A stretch of 64,000 nt of DNA, taken from Arabidopsis thaliana. Taxonomy: Eukaryota; Streptophyta; Magnoliopsida; Brassicales; Brassicaceae. The notes beneath the pieces were generated by a model. It had not been told where the DNA came from and ran no database searches. It saw nothing but the letters and a program-made list of their open reading frames with translations. The translations under genes and the position numbers were made by a program. Location: the NCBI RefSeq assembly GCF_000001735.4, contig NC_003074.8, positions 13,330,101 to 13,394,100 on the forward strand, given 5' to 3'. Shown here one piece after another: positions 46,722-58,559 of this stretch (the stretch's first letter is position 1; the number at the start of each line of letters is the position of its first letter).

Positions 46722-46750
46722 CTAGATTCTGACCCGCACGTTCGTGCGGG
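46722..46750 (-). mobile_element. Helitron 3' terminus
   Basis: On the minus strand: hairpin CCCGCACG-AA-CGTGCGGG (46,750-46,733), seven bases, then CTAG (46,725-46,722) and a T. A GC-rich hairpin about 10 nt before CTRR, inserted between A and T, is the Helitron 3' signature. The body would extend rightwards from here on the plus strand. The 5' TC end was not located, so only the terminus is called. Confidence 0.65.
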
Positions 46751-46902
46751 ATTTCATATTTTAAAAAATATGTTGTATAAAATTTATATTCAATATAGTT
46801 ATCTTTGTTTTAGTCATATATATTGTAGTACTTATATTATAATATATCTAAAGAAAATTATCGATTATTATTTATGTTTGTTTATGAAATAATAGCTAAT
46901 AT

Positions 46903-47021
46903 TTAGTCTGTTCGTTTAGTGGCCGCAAGCGGCAGCGGCAGCGGCTGCGGCAACGGTAACATTGCCGCACTTGCGTCTACCGCAGCCGCAAATACCCGCG
47001 GCGACGAAACGAACAGACTAA
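46903..47021. mobile_element. 119-bp GC-rich foldback MITE (hAT-like?)
   Basis: Perfect 15-bp terminal inverted repeats TTAGTCTGTTCGTTT and AAACGAACAGACTAA flank a strikingly GC-rich core (gcggcagcggcagcggctgc) in AT-rich surroundings. No transposase. The 'TGTTCGTTT' end recalls small hAT-type elements of Arabidopsis, but the superfamily is uncertain. It lies inside the presumed Helitron body. Confidence 0.7.
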
Positions 47022-48455
47022 TTGTGAACTATAAGTCAAATTCTGGAGTTTTAAACTGAAAAGTAGATTAGAAATATCTTAGATGGAAAATTATGTTAGG
47101 TTATAATGATGTCAAGTATTGTTATATAAAAAATTATGGTTAGAGAATTGCAATAGAAATTTGTGTTATCGATGGTGAAACACAAGTTAGTCTTGTTAAT
47201 GTTGATTTTTCAAAATTTTAATGGTATGTGTGAACTAAGAATTTGTGTTACCATGTTAAAAAATTTAAATACTGATGCATTTTTTGTATATGTGTTTTGG
47301 GCCAAAGTAACTTAAACAAAATAATGACAAAGAGAAAACTCTAATATCACTAAACATATTATCTGTAGTTGGCACATGTAGAAATTGTAAATTGTTTTGG
47401 AAGTATATATGGATTCGATTGCAAAACTAAGCTAAGTCCTGTTTTCTATCATTGTATGTTGAATTTTTTTAAAGCATATGTATAGTAAGAATTCTTTAAT
47501 TTAAATGATTCTAGTTATGTCAACTAACAACTCCGTAGAATTTGCTTCATTTTGAAGGATAGCAATCTTTTTATTGTAATTAAAATAGAAAATATTTGAA
47601 TTAATGCTAGAATTATTTTCTAGATATTTACAAATTCAAAATCCAAAAAGTATTTGTTAAATATGCTATATTTTAAATTTAAATGATGGTAGTTTAGATT
47701 ATATATGACAAATATAATAAATGTTTTTTCATATTTGGAAAATCAAGAAATCATTTTTTCAATGTGTACCAATCATAATTAATCAGTTTAGTTTTATTGA
47801 GGAAATTTTTAAAAATCTAAACTAAATGATAATTTGTTATTAAATAGTTTTGTTTTTTCGAAAATATCTAATAAATTATTACCAGAATAAATAAGTTTAC
47901 ATATATATGATTTCGAATTAAGTAGTTTGATTTGTTATGGAAATTTTATTCAACGATTTACTAAAAAATATTAGGTAGTTTTTTTTTTTTTTGATATTGG
48001 GTAGTTATTCATCTATTGATGTAATTTCCGATTTGTGTTTTTTTTTTTAAATCCAAGATCCGCTTGTTTATCCGAATCACTACATTTGGTATTTTATTCT
48101 CATTCATTTATAGAAATGTATTGGAATAAATTCATATTTTTTCCTTTAACTATAATTTTGGATTTGTGTTTTTGCTAATAATTTAACGTTTATATAATAT
48201 ATTATATTATTTTTTATTTTTCAATTAATGGTATTTGATTTATGTTGAATTTTTTTTTTTAATCTCTAACAAATTGAAAAATACAAAATATTTCGTTTTA
48301 TATTCAAAATAAATATATTGATGCTGAATATTCAATTATCATTTAATATTTATTGTTTTTTCCTTTTTTATTTTTGTAGACAAATCATACCAAAAATATT
48401 AACGAAGTAAATCTCAGAATATATTAGATTATTTAATCTCGTTATTTGTTTTTTT
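47022..48455. other. AT-rich non-coding DNA
   Basis: No gene or well-defined element recognised. It may be Helitron body. Several poly-T runs. Confidence 0.5.
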
Positions 48456-48461
48456 CAAAAA

Positions 48462-50478
48462 CATGAAGAAGTCAAAGATGCTTTATCAAGGCTAGCCATT
48501 GTTGCAAATGAGATTAGCAAGGTCAAAGCAAAGACAAATGAGATGCTTAATCAGATACAAGAGCTGAAAGAAGAAGGCATAGTCAGGAAAAAGAAACTAG
48601 TCATGTGTAGAGGGTGGTTGTATGTGTGTTTTCTGATAATAGGTTTTTAAGATCAATTAATCGTAAAGCACTATCATGTCGTTGTAGTACTTTAGGTTGT
48701 CAATCCAAATGAGTGTGATGCTAACAATCAAGATGTGATCAGAAGTCACTAAGTCAAGCCAAGGAATAACAGGTTTTGGTGTGTTCTAGCAGTTCTAAGT
48801 GAACGTGCAGAAAACAGAAATTCAAGCAGAAACAATAAAACACTCGACCAACACAGCTCTTTGCAGAGCACTGGGTGAGGTCGAGTGACAGGTCGAGTAA
48901 CAGACAGAAAGTATAACACAGATACTCGACTGCACAGTCTCTTGCCAGATAATTGGGTGGTCTAGTATGAGGACGAGTAACAAGAAAGAATTGCAGAAAT
49001 TTAGCAACAAATGACAAGATGCAGTAAACAACAGTAGTGTAAACAAATAATTCAATCAGATAAAGAATTCCCGAGGATGGGGTAATTGAGTAGTTTCGTT
49101 TCCTTAGTTTATAGGTGATTGACATGCTCAATAAATTATCCCTAGAAAACAAGTTCATTAACCAAGTCTAAGTGCCACCGCAACAGAGACCCTCAAGTTA
49201 ACCTAGTCCCAGACTCAATTACCATTGACGAGAGCTAACCTAACAGGCATTACGAATCAACAAGTTAAAGCCAAAACGCTCCCTGCAACCAATACCTTGG
49301 TACATGGCCACGAATCTGTGGAATTAGTGGTTCAGACATTTCATTGAACACCTTTTGGGCGCGAAAATGTCTGGGCTCAAATTCCAGTTGATCAGAAAGC
49401 AATAGGCATTAAGAACAACTAATCCAGAAGGCATCTATCAATCAATACTCAACCACCTAGCATACTGAGAATTCTACACTACTCTAACCCATCCTCAGAA
49501 ACCTATTCACTACTCAGACATCATTGCAGGAAACATAAATGTTGAACAGGATGAAAACATGATAACAACAGTGTAACAACAAGATGATAACAGGATGAAC
49601 AATAGTAAACGAAATCAAGAACAAATGCTGAATACTGAATAGATAAAGAGAAATCCGGATTACAAAAGGTCAAGAACACAGTGTCTGCGGAATAAAACTA
49701 GATAAAAACTTGTTTGCGAAAATGTAAAGTACATGCTACTTATAGCAAAATATTCCGACACCCTAATACTTAAAACGACGTAGTATTGGGACGGATTAAG
49801 AACTATACTCGGCCCAGGTGGTCGAGTGAGAGGTCGAGTGAATAGCTAGAGTCTTCTTTTCTTCCTTGTGCTCCAGTGTCTTGTTGAGTGCGGAATGGAG
49901 AAGACTCAGAAGCTTGCCATCGAGTACGTAGTCGAGTGGTGGTGATGGTGATACTCGACTTCCAGGTAGAGTGGTGCGGTCGAGTGATAATCGGGTAATG
50001 GAGGTGAAGACACTCGACCTCGGGGTCGAGTGATGTGATCGAGTGAAGGTCAGGTGGTGGAGGTGGAGACACTCGACCTCGGGGTCGAGTGATGAGGTGA
50101 AGTGGTGATGTCCTCTACTCGACCAGGGGGTCGAGTGGTCTGCTGAGGTTGTGAAGCGTCTACTCGACCTGGGGGTCGAGTGGTTTGGCATGATCGGGTC
50201 CGCTTCTTCCAATTAGCTCGTCAACAGCTCTGAATCACCTGAAAACAACACAAATATGCAACATGCATGCAAAACTATCCTAAACATGCAAAGTGATGAC
50301 AAATGATGAGAAATGGTATAAAACAACGATGATATGATGCTAAAGTGATGACAAATGGATGCTCAAAACATGCAAAATACACACTTATCATTTTCTATGG
50401 CTTTGTGTTATCACAGTTGTGGTTGCTTATGTAATGTTTGGTCAAGGGAACCAAAAGAATCTTTCGATTGGTTATTGA
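48462..50478 (+). pseudogene. Tail-anchored coiled-coil gene fragment split by solo LTR
   Basis: The left half (48,462-48,633) encodes a heptad-like helix (SRLAIVANEISKVKAKTNEM) and a basic stretch, then WLYVCFL. The right half (50,396-50,478) continues in frame once the solo LTR and one target copy are ignored: a hydrophobic stretch [14 protein letters not shown] and a short tail to TGA 50,476-50,478. Together they look like a C-terminal transmembrane anchor. The 5' part of the gene is not in evidence, and no start or acceptor was found, so it is the last exon or a captured fragment. I do not recognise the family. Confidence 0.6.
48634..50390 (-). mobile_element. Solo LTR, 1,757 bp (Athila/gypsy-like)
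   Basis: Starts TGATAA and ends TTATCA, flanked by TTTTC on both sides (48,629-48,633 and 50,391-50,395). There is no internal coding region and no second LTR, so it is a solo LTR left by recombination. On the minus strand it begins TGATAAGTGTGTATTTTGC, which resembles Athila-type Ty3/gypsy LTRs. Inside, at 49,810-50,185, the phrase 'ctcgacctcggggtcgagtg' and variants recur seven or more times; open frames there are repeat translations. Confidence 0.85.
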
Positions 50479-50772
50479 GTATATGCAATCTTATTTATAT
50501 TTTGTAATGTTTTATGGATTATAACGAATCGTGTAACGTTATTTGAACTCAAAAGTAATGAAAATGCAACATTGAAACATGTCTTGATACATTCAGAATT
50601 AACAATGTCTTAATACCAAACATGACAAGACAAAACAAAACATCATCTGATGAGTTATCTGGTTCAGAAACAAGCCGAAAAGCAAACAAAAAACAAAAGC
50701 TGCATTAACACATTGTTTATCGGGAACATTCAAACCATGATCTCTATCCGTGATATGTTTGTGAATTTCCAC
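50479..50772. other. 3' flank between gene fragment and MULE
   Basis: AT-rich sequence after the tail-anchored fragment. The left terminus of the following MULE should lie here but no terminal repeat matching 54,100-54,200 was found. Confidence 0.4.
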
Positions 50773-53700
50773 TTACTCTCTGTGTTCTACCTCTCTCCAT
50801 CCGCTCTGTGCATCTCCTCTTCCTCTTCTTCTCTGTGTTCCACCTCTCTGTGATAGTTGGGAAGCTTGGGATGGCACTACATATGGAGCTTGAGAAGTTG
50901 CTCCCTGAGAAGCTTGAGATGGTTCTACTTGTGAAGTTGCTCCAAGAGATGTTTGAGATGGTGCAGGTGCTCCTTGTGACGGATCTCCTCGGGAAGCTTG
51001 AGATGGTTCTCGTTGCAATGGTTTTCCTTGACCAAAAAATATATTCCTCGACTCGTGCATCCACAACATAATTTTTCATCATCAACCACCTTATGCACAT
51101 GAGAATTTTAAAGATGATATGAAATAAACCTGATCTTTTCTTGGTCGACCCCTAGATCTTTTTGTTGGAGGTGCAACAGTCTCATTCTTACACCCTTGTT
51201 TGTTGTGTCCTTCTTGCTGGAAATTAGAACAGGTCATGACTCGATACATTCGTGATAACTTGGTATTGGAGCTAGAGGCTGTTTCAAACTGAGACTTCCT
51301 TCTTGCATGATTGTTTGGTCTACCTGGAGTACCTCTTCTCCAAGGAGGTGGCAGCACTCCCAACCGGTTCACTCTAGGCCATAGAAGGTTGCCCTGTACA
51401 GGCGCAATGCCATCATAGTATGTCAGCTGCCACATTCTAGTTGTGTACCAATCTACAACATAATCTTCAACCTTCTCTTTTTTCCCTATAATGACTAAGG
51501 CAACGTGAATGCATGGTATTCCAGTCATCTGCCACTTTATGCAACCACAAGTGTGGCTATTCATGTCGACTGTCACATCCAATTCGCCACATTTGATCTG
51601 ATACTTGTTGTGTCTAGCCATCCATCTTTCATAACCCCCTGCACCAGCAATCATCTTCTCTATATCAGCATGAGCTCTCTTTGTGAATCGACTATTTAGT
51701 CTCTCTACTATTATATACCTCTTCTGATTCCGCACCATACATTGCCGCCTAATATCTTCCAACATATCAAGTACAGGCTTCCTTCTTGCTTGTCTGATAG
51801 TTTTGTTGAAAGATTAAGTGAGATTGTTGAGGTTGTCATTGCAGTAACTTCTAATCCTGAAGAAAGCTCGTGACCATGTCCTTGGATTAGTCTTCAACAA
51901 AGACTCATAAATGCTTGGATTATAATTCTTCCGTTCAACCATATGACTAGTGAATTCTACTTTAGTGTAACTCCTAGCTATCTTCTAGAATAGTCGCTGT
52001 AACTCCATGTCATGACTATTCTTTTTCCAGTTGTCCATAATGTGCCTAGCACATTGCCTATGCTCAACTTGTGGGATAACAATATGAATATCTTTAACTA
52101 AACCCTGAAAATGCATGATAAAAATAAGAATGTCAGACAACTAAAACATCAAAATAAATATAAGTATTTATCCAAGAGAGACTCACCGATTGCTTGTCTG
52201 ATATAACAGCTACATTACTTCCATCTCCTAACCCCAAAGATGGAGAGAGCATCTTAAGAAACCAGTCCTAGTTATCGTCATTCTCAACCTCAACTATTGC
52301 CCATGCTATGAGAACTATCCTATTATCTCCATCTCTTCCTATAGCACCTAGTAGATGCCCTTTTACATCCCATTTAAGGAATGCACCATCTATCCCTATT
52401 ATAGGCCTACATGTGTTGTCCTATGAGTCTTTTTGTGATTTAAAGAGTCGAAGAAACCTCGGTAAGCTGCCTAAGGTTGTTCCTGGTGTTGTCCCAATCT
52501 CAAATTTTGTCTCAGGATTTGATCGAAAGAACTCAGCTTGATAGTCTAAAATCCGAGCAAAATGATCATCGTGAGTAGCTTTCCTTTCCCTCAAAATGTT
52601 TGTCTTGGCCTCCGAGCATTGATCTTCTGTGACTGCGAGATTATACTCCCTCTGAATCTCACTAACCATCTCTTGCTTTGTTATTTTTGGATTCTTCCTC
52701 AACCTCTCCCTATAAAACCATGCAATTGTCCCTTGCTTCAACATCTTGCGGTAATCAGACCTCAAACAAACATGCTTGTCATCGTATATCTATATCTGTA
52801 TCTTATGCTTCTTCTTGTCATACGAGCTGTAGCATCTCCATGGACACTTCAAGTCAGTAGAAGAGCACTTTGCACCAATTCTCAGACTTTGTGATTTATA
52901 CAGCTTGATATCATATCTAGTTTTCAGAGAATACCTTAAGACAACTATCTTAAATTCTTCTGGACCATTAAAGGTTTTCCCAAACCTCAGAAGCTCTTCA
53001 GGATCATCGGCTTCAGGAGTAGCAACACCTTCTTCTTTAGGACCTAGTTCATCATCACTATAACACATAGGCTCAGGAATCCTCTCATCGTCCCAGATTT
53101 TATCTCCACTGTCAGCATCAGTGTCGCTTGCATCGCCATCTTCTCTTGCACCAACACCAAACTCTGCTTCAAAATCATCGCAGTGTTCCTCCTCTAGACC
53201 TCCATCCATATCGTCTTCACCCGCAGTTCCACCCCCATCGTCTTCACCAACAGTTCCACCCACAGTTCCACCCCCATCGTCTTCACCAACATTGCCACCC
53301 ACATTGTCTTCATCAACAATTCCATCCACATTGTATTCACCCGCAGTTCCACCCCCAATGTCTTCACCCATATCATTAGCTTCCTCTTGACCTTCTTAAG
53401 CTCTTCCAAATCCATCAGTAGCATACCCAACATCCTCGCACTCATCATCGCTATAACCTTACAATCATCTCCAGTCACACGATCGCGATCTTCTTCTTCT
53501 TCGTCACGACTCTTCCTTTTTTTTCTTCTTCTCTTTTTGTTTATGTTGTGTCTGTTGTTAAACTGAGTTTTCCTCTGATAGAATCGACATCGCCTCAATC
53601 ACAGTTTCTTCTGGGTCTCGATTGGTAATAGGGTTTTGAGTTGTCTCCATTTCTTCTCGGTTTTGAAGTGTCTGCTCTTCTAGGTTTTGATTTGTCGAGG

Positions 53701-53860
53701 CTTCTTCTGGGATCAGATTTGTCGCCGTTTCTTCTGGGATTGGATTTGTCGCGGTTTCTTCTGGGATCTGACTAGTCTCTAGATCTTCTGAGATATCAAC
53801 CACATCCATCAGCCTCCGTGACCGACGAGGGTTCCAGTTTCCTCCTCGCGTCTTCGCCAT
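50773..53860 (-). pseudogene. MULE transposase, multiple nonsense changes
   Basis: ATG 53,860-53,858. It has a proline/glutamate repeat-rich N-terminus and acidic, glycine-rich repeats (53,200-53,370). The DNA-binding zinc region follows (CSSTDLKCPWRC near 52,850), then the catalytic domain with GIDGAFLKWDVKG (52,400) and AVISDKQ, and EHRQCARHIMDNW (52,060). The SWIM finger is CGCIKWQMTGIPCIH (51,540), a knuckle with one Cys changed (CSNFQQEGH, 51,230) and a Ser/Gln-rich tail (50,773-51,069). Stops interrupt at about 53,560, 52,787, 52,423, 52,268, 51,985 and 51,815, and introns lie at about 52,185 and 51,128. It is not the VANDAL type of the neighbouring elements. This copy is inactive. Confidence 0.8.
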
Positions 53861-54059
53861 CGAGATCAATTGAGAATTTCCTCTTTTAGGGTTAAGAATT
53901 GGGTTTCTCAAATCGATTTGGGAATTATTGATTTGGGTTCTCTTTTCTCTCTTAAAACAACAACGGCGTTTGTGTCTCGTTTTGGCTCGTTTTGTTTTAG
54001 ACGATACAAAGTTGTTTAGGTTTAACGGTGCTCGTTAACAGATTATGAACCCCGTAATC

Positions 54060-54220
54060 GTCGTCCTAACGGAGACTTAACACGATGACTAATTTGGCAG
54101 GGTCAACAAAACTTTGGTATTTTCTGGGAAAGTCAACCAAAGTATGTGATTAAAATGACATTTCCGGAGTTTGCGATTTATTCGTCCCATTCTTAAAAGG
54201 TATAAACGAAGAAGCATGTC
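54060..54220 (-). repeat. MULE terminal region (outer end of 50.8-53.9 kb element)
   Basis: On the minus strand, 'gaaatgtcattttaatcaca' followed by 'ggttgactttccc' lies 200-300 bp upstream of the transposase start. The same layout occurs in the terminal repeats of the 61-kb MITE, which supports this being the terminal repeat of the MULE. Confidence 0.55.
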
Positions 54221-54227
54221 TTAATTT

Positions 54228-55520
54228 ACCCCCTCGTTTTTTATAGTTGCCTGTTAATTCATTAAAATCACCAATTAAAAATCAAGGAGTATCCCGAGAT
54301 ATACCAATCTGTGTTAACCGTTCCCAGACTTGATCTCTATTTTTGGTTACAGGGTCTCTATATACGAAGGTTAGATTAATAGTTTTACCATTATAAATGG
54401 CATCAATATCAATTAATCGGTTACTTTTATAATTGATTGAAACATTAAAATCATTGTTATAAAATAGAGCTAATCCGCCACTATAACCAAGAGGGTCAAT
54501 CGTTGTTTAATTTTTATAACCAAAGTGACCAACAAATTTTTCCATATATAATGTGGATTGTTTTGTTTCCGAGAGAAATAAACAATCAGGTCAATGTTTA
54601 ATCCATAGATCCGTAAATAACCAATAGTTGCTTTGTTTTCTAAACCTTTACAATTCCAACTTACTATCTTCATACAATAAACTGTTTTTCTTTGGGGAAT
54701 TCCCAAAGTTCCCAGCTCCGTATTAGAAACCTTCGGGTTAAAATCAAAAGTGTGATAGATAAACTTAAATCAATCTTCCTCAAAATTGCCAGCCACTTGA
54801 CTGAAACCATAATCTCTGATATCCCTCTTAAGAAGTGAGTAAAACTCCATATCCAAAAATAAATTGAAGTTACTAATCAACTTTTTCATGTAAAAATAGA
54901 GGATTAAAACCACAACTATAAAATTAAAAAATGAACCGCAAATAAACCAAAAAACTTCCTTAACCCAATCATAACACATAATACTGGAAAAAGGTTTTGC
55001 TCCTTTTATTACTTCAAACCCACTGAAGATAAAGATCTGTGAGTGGGAACCAACAAAATAAGCGAAAATGGAAACCTTACAAAAAGTCTTCGGCTCTACC
55101 GAATATGGATATTTAAAAATAACGGAAAGTTGCAGCCCATGTTCATATAAAGAACTTATTCGAAACAGACTTGCCTTCCCTATCACCTTCCATACTAGCC
55201 TGCAACACATACCAATTAATGTTTTGGAGGAGCTCGTTCTCCATGAAGAGAACTAATGCCCACCGATGGGCCACCAGACTTGGTTACCGGCCACTTCATT
55301 GGAGAAGTTAGGTTCCTCTTCCTCGAGTTAACCCCCGGAAAATAGCCTTGTGCTTCCTCCTCCATTTTATCTACCTCCTTTGTCTCCTTATCATCCATGA
55401 CCTCCTCATGTGCCAATTGTTAATCTCTCCTTCTACCAGAACGTGCTCTGTTGCCTCCACACTCTGAACTGTGTCCTCTTTCTTCAATAATAGTATCCAG
55501 AAAACCGAAAGAATTCCCCT
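54228..55520 (-). mobile_element. LINE (non-LTR retrotransposon) fragment
   Basis: On the minus strand, right to left: the C-terminal part of ORF1 (PMKWPVTKSGGPS region, 55,216-55,416), a linker frame (55,210-54,770), then the start of ORF2 endonuclease (MKIVSWNCKGL at 54,668, later a GDFNELTGN block near 54,250). The AP-endonuclease opening Ile/Val-Ser-Trp-Asn-Cys is the LINE signature. The fragment is cut off at its left by the MULE terminal region, so no reverse transcriptase remains. Several frame breaks. Confidence 0.75.
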
Positions 55521-55529
55521 CCGAGAGTG

Positions 55530-57593
55530 AATTGAGAATTTAGTTGTAAAATAGAATTATAGATTTAATTAAAATTGAGGATTTAGTTGGAAAAGAAAAT
55601 TGTAGATTTAATTAAATCCTACCATTTTCCTACCAATTAATATAAATAATATTTAATTAACTTTAGATCTAAACTTTTTTCCCGCTAACCATCCCTCACG
55701 CCTTCACCACCATCGCATCCCCTTACATAGATCTAAACTTCATCTCTTCCATCACTCACGCCTTCACCACCATAAGATCCAAGAAACAAACCCTAATTCT
55801 ATTGAGAATCCGATTGATTGACACCATGAGGATGGCAATGATGCCCAAGAAGAAGAAATCGTCGGAGGAGAAGAAAAACGGAAACGTATGTCATAGGCAA
55901 ATCAAGCAAATCCGCGGCTCATAAATCGCATCCTCTAGAACATTTGTGGAATTTCTAGTTCAATAACCATATAGGGAAGTTCCTTGCGACACGTTTTCGA
56001 CTGTTGAGGAATTTTGGAGGTTAGGTTTTTATTTTTACGATTCATCCTAAACAGTCTTTGTTTCTTTCAATTGTTTTGCATCTGGTTTTTGTTTAGATTT
56101 TGGTATTTCGTGGAAATTTATGTTCTTTATTGGTTGATTACAGAATTAGAAGATCCTATTTATGTCACTGTTCTTATATGTTTCTGATGAATTGTTATGT
56201 ATTGTGTTTGAATTCACAGCTTAAGTTTATGTTAGGGTTTAAAGTAGATAGCTAAGAACTTCTGCTTTAATCTAAAGCAAAAAACAAACAGAGAAATATC
56301 ATCTCTTTCGCGCAATCAAAATCATTCCTTGTGTGATGAAAAAAGTATAGTGGGCTATGAAATGGATCGAAGGATCTCAAACCTTCGTTGAGAGAATCGT
56401 AGCTTTTGCTTGTGTTGAAGGTATATTCTTCTCATGGAACTTACAAGGGAAATGCAGATAACTTGTGGGACTCTCGGGCTTTCAACAACAACTGTGAAAC
56501 TTGCTGATGATGATGGCAAAGAACATGTCGCTTGTTCTATTGGAAATGGGCCTGTCGATTCATCTTACAAGGTAGTCGATCTTATCATAAAGGTACCTTT
56601 TATACAACTGAGGTTCTCATTGAGTACTCAATGAATACTCAATGTTATCTAAAACTTTTTTTTCCCTTTCGGAACATACAACTCTTCTTGAGTACTCAAT
56701 GAATGCAGTAACAGAAGGCATTGATGCCATCGCAACTACACGAGTTTTTATCCGTGGAAGCTACAAAAACACATCTACAAACACAGTAACTGGTGCAGTG
56801 ATGCCATCGCAACTACACGAGTTTTTATCCGTGGAAGAAACAAATACTCATCTACAAACGCAGTAACTGGTGAAGAGGTTCAAAAGACCTTTAAGTAAAC
56901 TCCTCTTTTCCCCCATATCTCCTTCAAACAGGATCGATTTATCTGCAAAGTTTTTTGGTTTTGCTGATTCTTGCTTGAGTAGTAGTAATAACACCAAACG
57001 GACTGTCTTGTGTTTGGCAGTGGAACTGGAGAAGGAATGGCTAAGAAATCCTAGGGAGACAAGCTTGGAAAGAGGCACAAGGGACCCTTCTGTTTTCAAA
57101 TTAATTTAGATTTTTTTTTTTTTTTTTATTTGTAAAACAATTTGATTTGGTATACATAATTCAGATTAATAATTGATGATTATAAAAAAATTTAATATAA
57201 TTCTTGAAATTAATATAATTACTGAAAACAATGTAATTAATGTTATTTTTATTAAGTTCGTAGGTATTTTGTAGGAAACCAGTTAGATTATTTGGTAGAA
57301 AAATGGTAAGAAAATGGTAGGAGAGGTATGGTAGGAAAATGGTAGGAATGTATTACCTATGAATATTTTGGTAAGAATATCGTCAAAAAACTCGTTCCAT
57401 TTTCCTACGAAATTTCCTACAAAATTTCCTACGAACATTTTTTGTATGAAATTTCCAACGAAATTCTTACCAAAATTGATTTCCTACGGGACATTCTCTA
57501 CTAACTGTTTTTGTAGGAAAATGGTAGAAAAGAGGCATTTCCTACCAATTTCCTACTTTTTGGTTGTAGGAAAACGTCATATTTCTTGTAGTA
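55530..57593. mobile_element. CACTA-like segment with captured gene fragment
   Basis: The right end at 57,593 reads, inward on the minus strand, TACTACAAGAAATATGACG, one base off the CACTA-type terminus. It is followed inside by many 'ttcctac' subterminal repeats in both orientations (57,260-57,580). Similar 'cctaccattttcctacc' repeats occur at 55,620. No left CACTA terminus was found, so the left limit is a guess. Between the ends lie an exon-like stretch (55,827-55,922; lysine-rich) and an isopropylmalate synthase fragment. Confidence 0.5.
56434..56898 (+). pseudogene. Isopropylmalate synthase (LeuA) C-terminal fragment
   Basis: Encodes part of the LeuA regulatory domain: '[20 protein letters not shown]' at 56,494-56,553, an intron-like gap, then '[20 protein letters not shown]' at 56,690-56,749. 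In the leucine pathway enzyme this domain senses leucine. A 77-bp tandem duplication (units at 56,722 and 56,799) breaks the frame. The catalytic domain is absent. Gene capture by a transposon is the likely origin; methylthioalkylmalate synthases are close relatives but lack this domain. Confidence 0.75.
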
Positions 57594-58340
57594 ATACTAT
57601 GGAACTCTGAATTGAGTGGGGTGTGGTGGTTAGATGGGTTAGTGGCGATATATTTAGTGGGTTCTACATAATAAAAGGTAGTTGGACGTGGATATAAGTA
57701 CATGTTAATATGTTCAATCCAAGATAACATGTCCAAAGATATCAGTCCGTTTGGTATTTATTATAACAACGTGAGCACATGTATATGACCTAAAAGGGTT
57801 ATCAATTGGAAATCAAATCTGTGAGATTAGCTTAAACATACATAGGCTAAACTCATTCATGACTACGAACAAAATTCGATGGGGTTTGAGTTTTCATAGG
57901 ATTAACCAGAGTAGAAATGTATTATTTTACCAAAACAAAGGTAGAACAACATAAGCAGAAATTCAAAAGATATAAGACTTAGCAAGTATATAAACGTAGT
58001 TGGGCAGATAATGATGGCCATCACATTATCAACACATTGTCTTTCACAATTTGGGACAATTTGTTCTTTTGTGTGCCGATCATGTGGTGTCGCACCCGTG
58101 GCTGAACCTAGTAAGCTCCATCAATTGATTCTTATGCTCCATAATCTCTGTACAGCTCCGCCCATAAGCTAGCTCTATAGTATTTAGTAGCAAAATTTTT
58201 ATATGCTATTGATTTGTACAATACAACATTTAAAGCATTTGGATTGTTGGCTTCAAGACATTTTGTGACGAAATAATAATAGATGGAGTTTGTCATGGAC
58301 AACCATATAAAATAACGAGATTTGTCAAGGCTAACACAAC
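57594..58340. other. Non-coding DNA
   Basis: No gene or repeat family recognised between the CACTA-like end and the next remnant. Confidence 0.45.
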
Positions 58341-58344
58341 TTAG

Positions 58345-58490
58345 TGTTTTTTTTGGAATACATTACCGTCTTAAATACCGGACCTGCCTTCACCAAGGGT
58401 TTCAAAGCATCCACGCCATCTTCAGCAACGTAGCTAACAATTTTAGCAAGTACTGGTGTCAGGATGTGAATTTCTAGGATAACAGCAACC
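58345..58490 (-). pseudogene. F-box-like N-terminal fragment (same family as 19.1 kb)
   Basis: One short exon-like frame: 'LTPVLAKIVSYVAEDGVDAL' followed by KPLVKAGPVFKTV. This parallels the N-terminus at 19,094 (IPDDLLAKIAKKMADK with PMLKSGP). The rest of the gene is not found. It is the third trace of this family, and like the others sits beside a Ulp1-type element gene. Confidence 0.45.
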
Positions 58491-58559
58491 TGAGGAAAAA
58501 AACAAACAGAAGCAGACAATTGGTTTTTGTTTTTGTTGAATGTCAAACATAGAAAACTG

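Noticed and set aside
49796..50212. 138-codon ORF in the solo LTR
   Set aside because: Repeat translation (SLDPEVECLHLHH units) of the GTCGAGTG array.
53121..53390. Ser/Pro-rich plus-strand ORFs
   Set aside because: Shadows of the acidic, glycine-rich repeat region of the MULE transposase on the minus strand.
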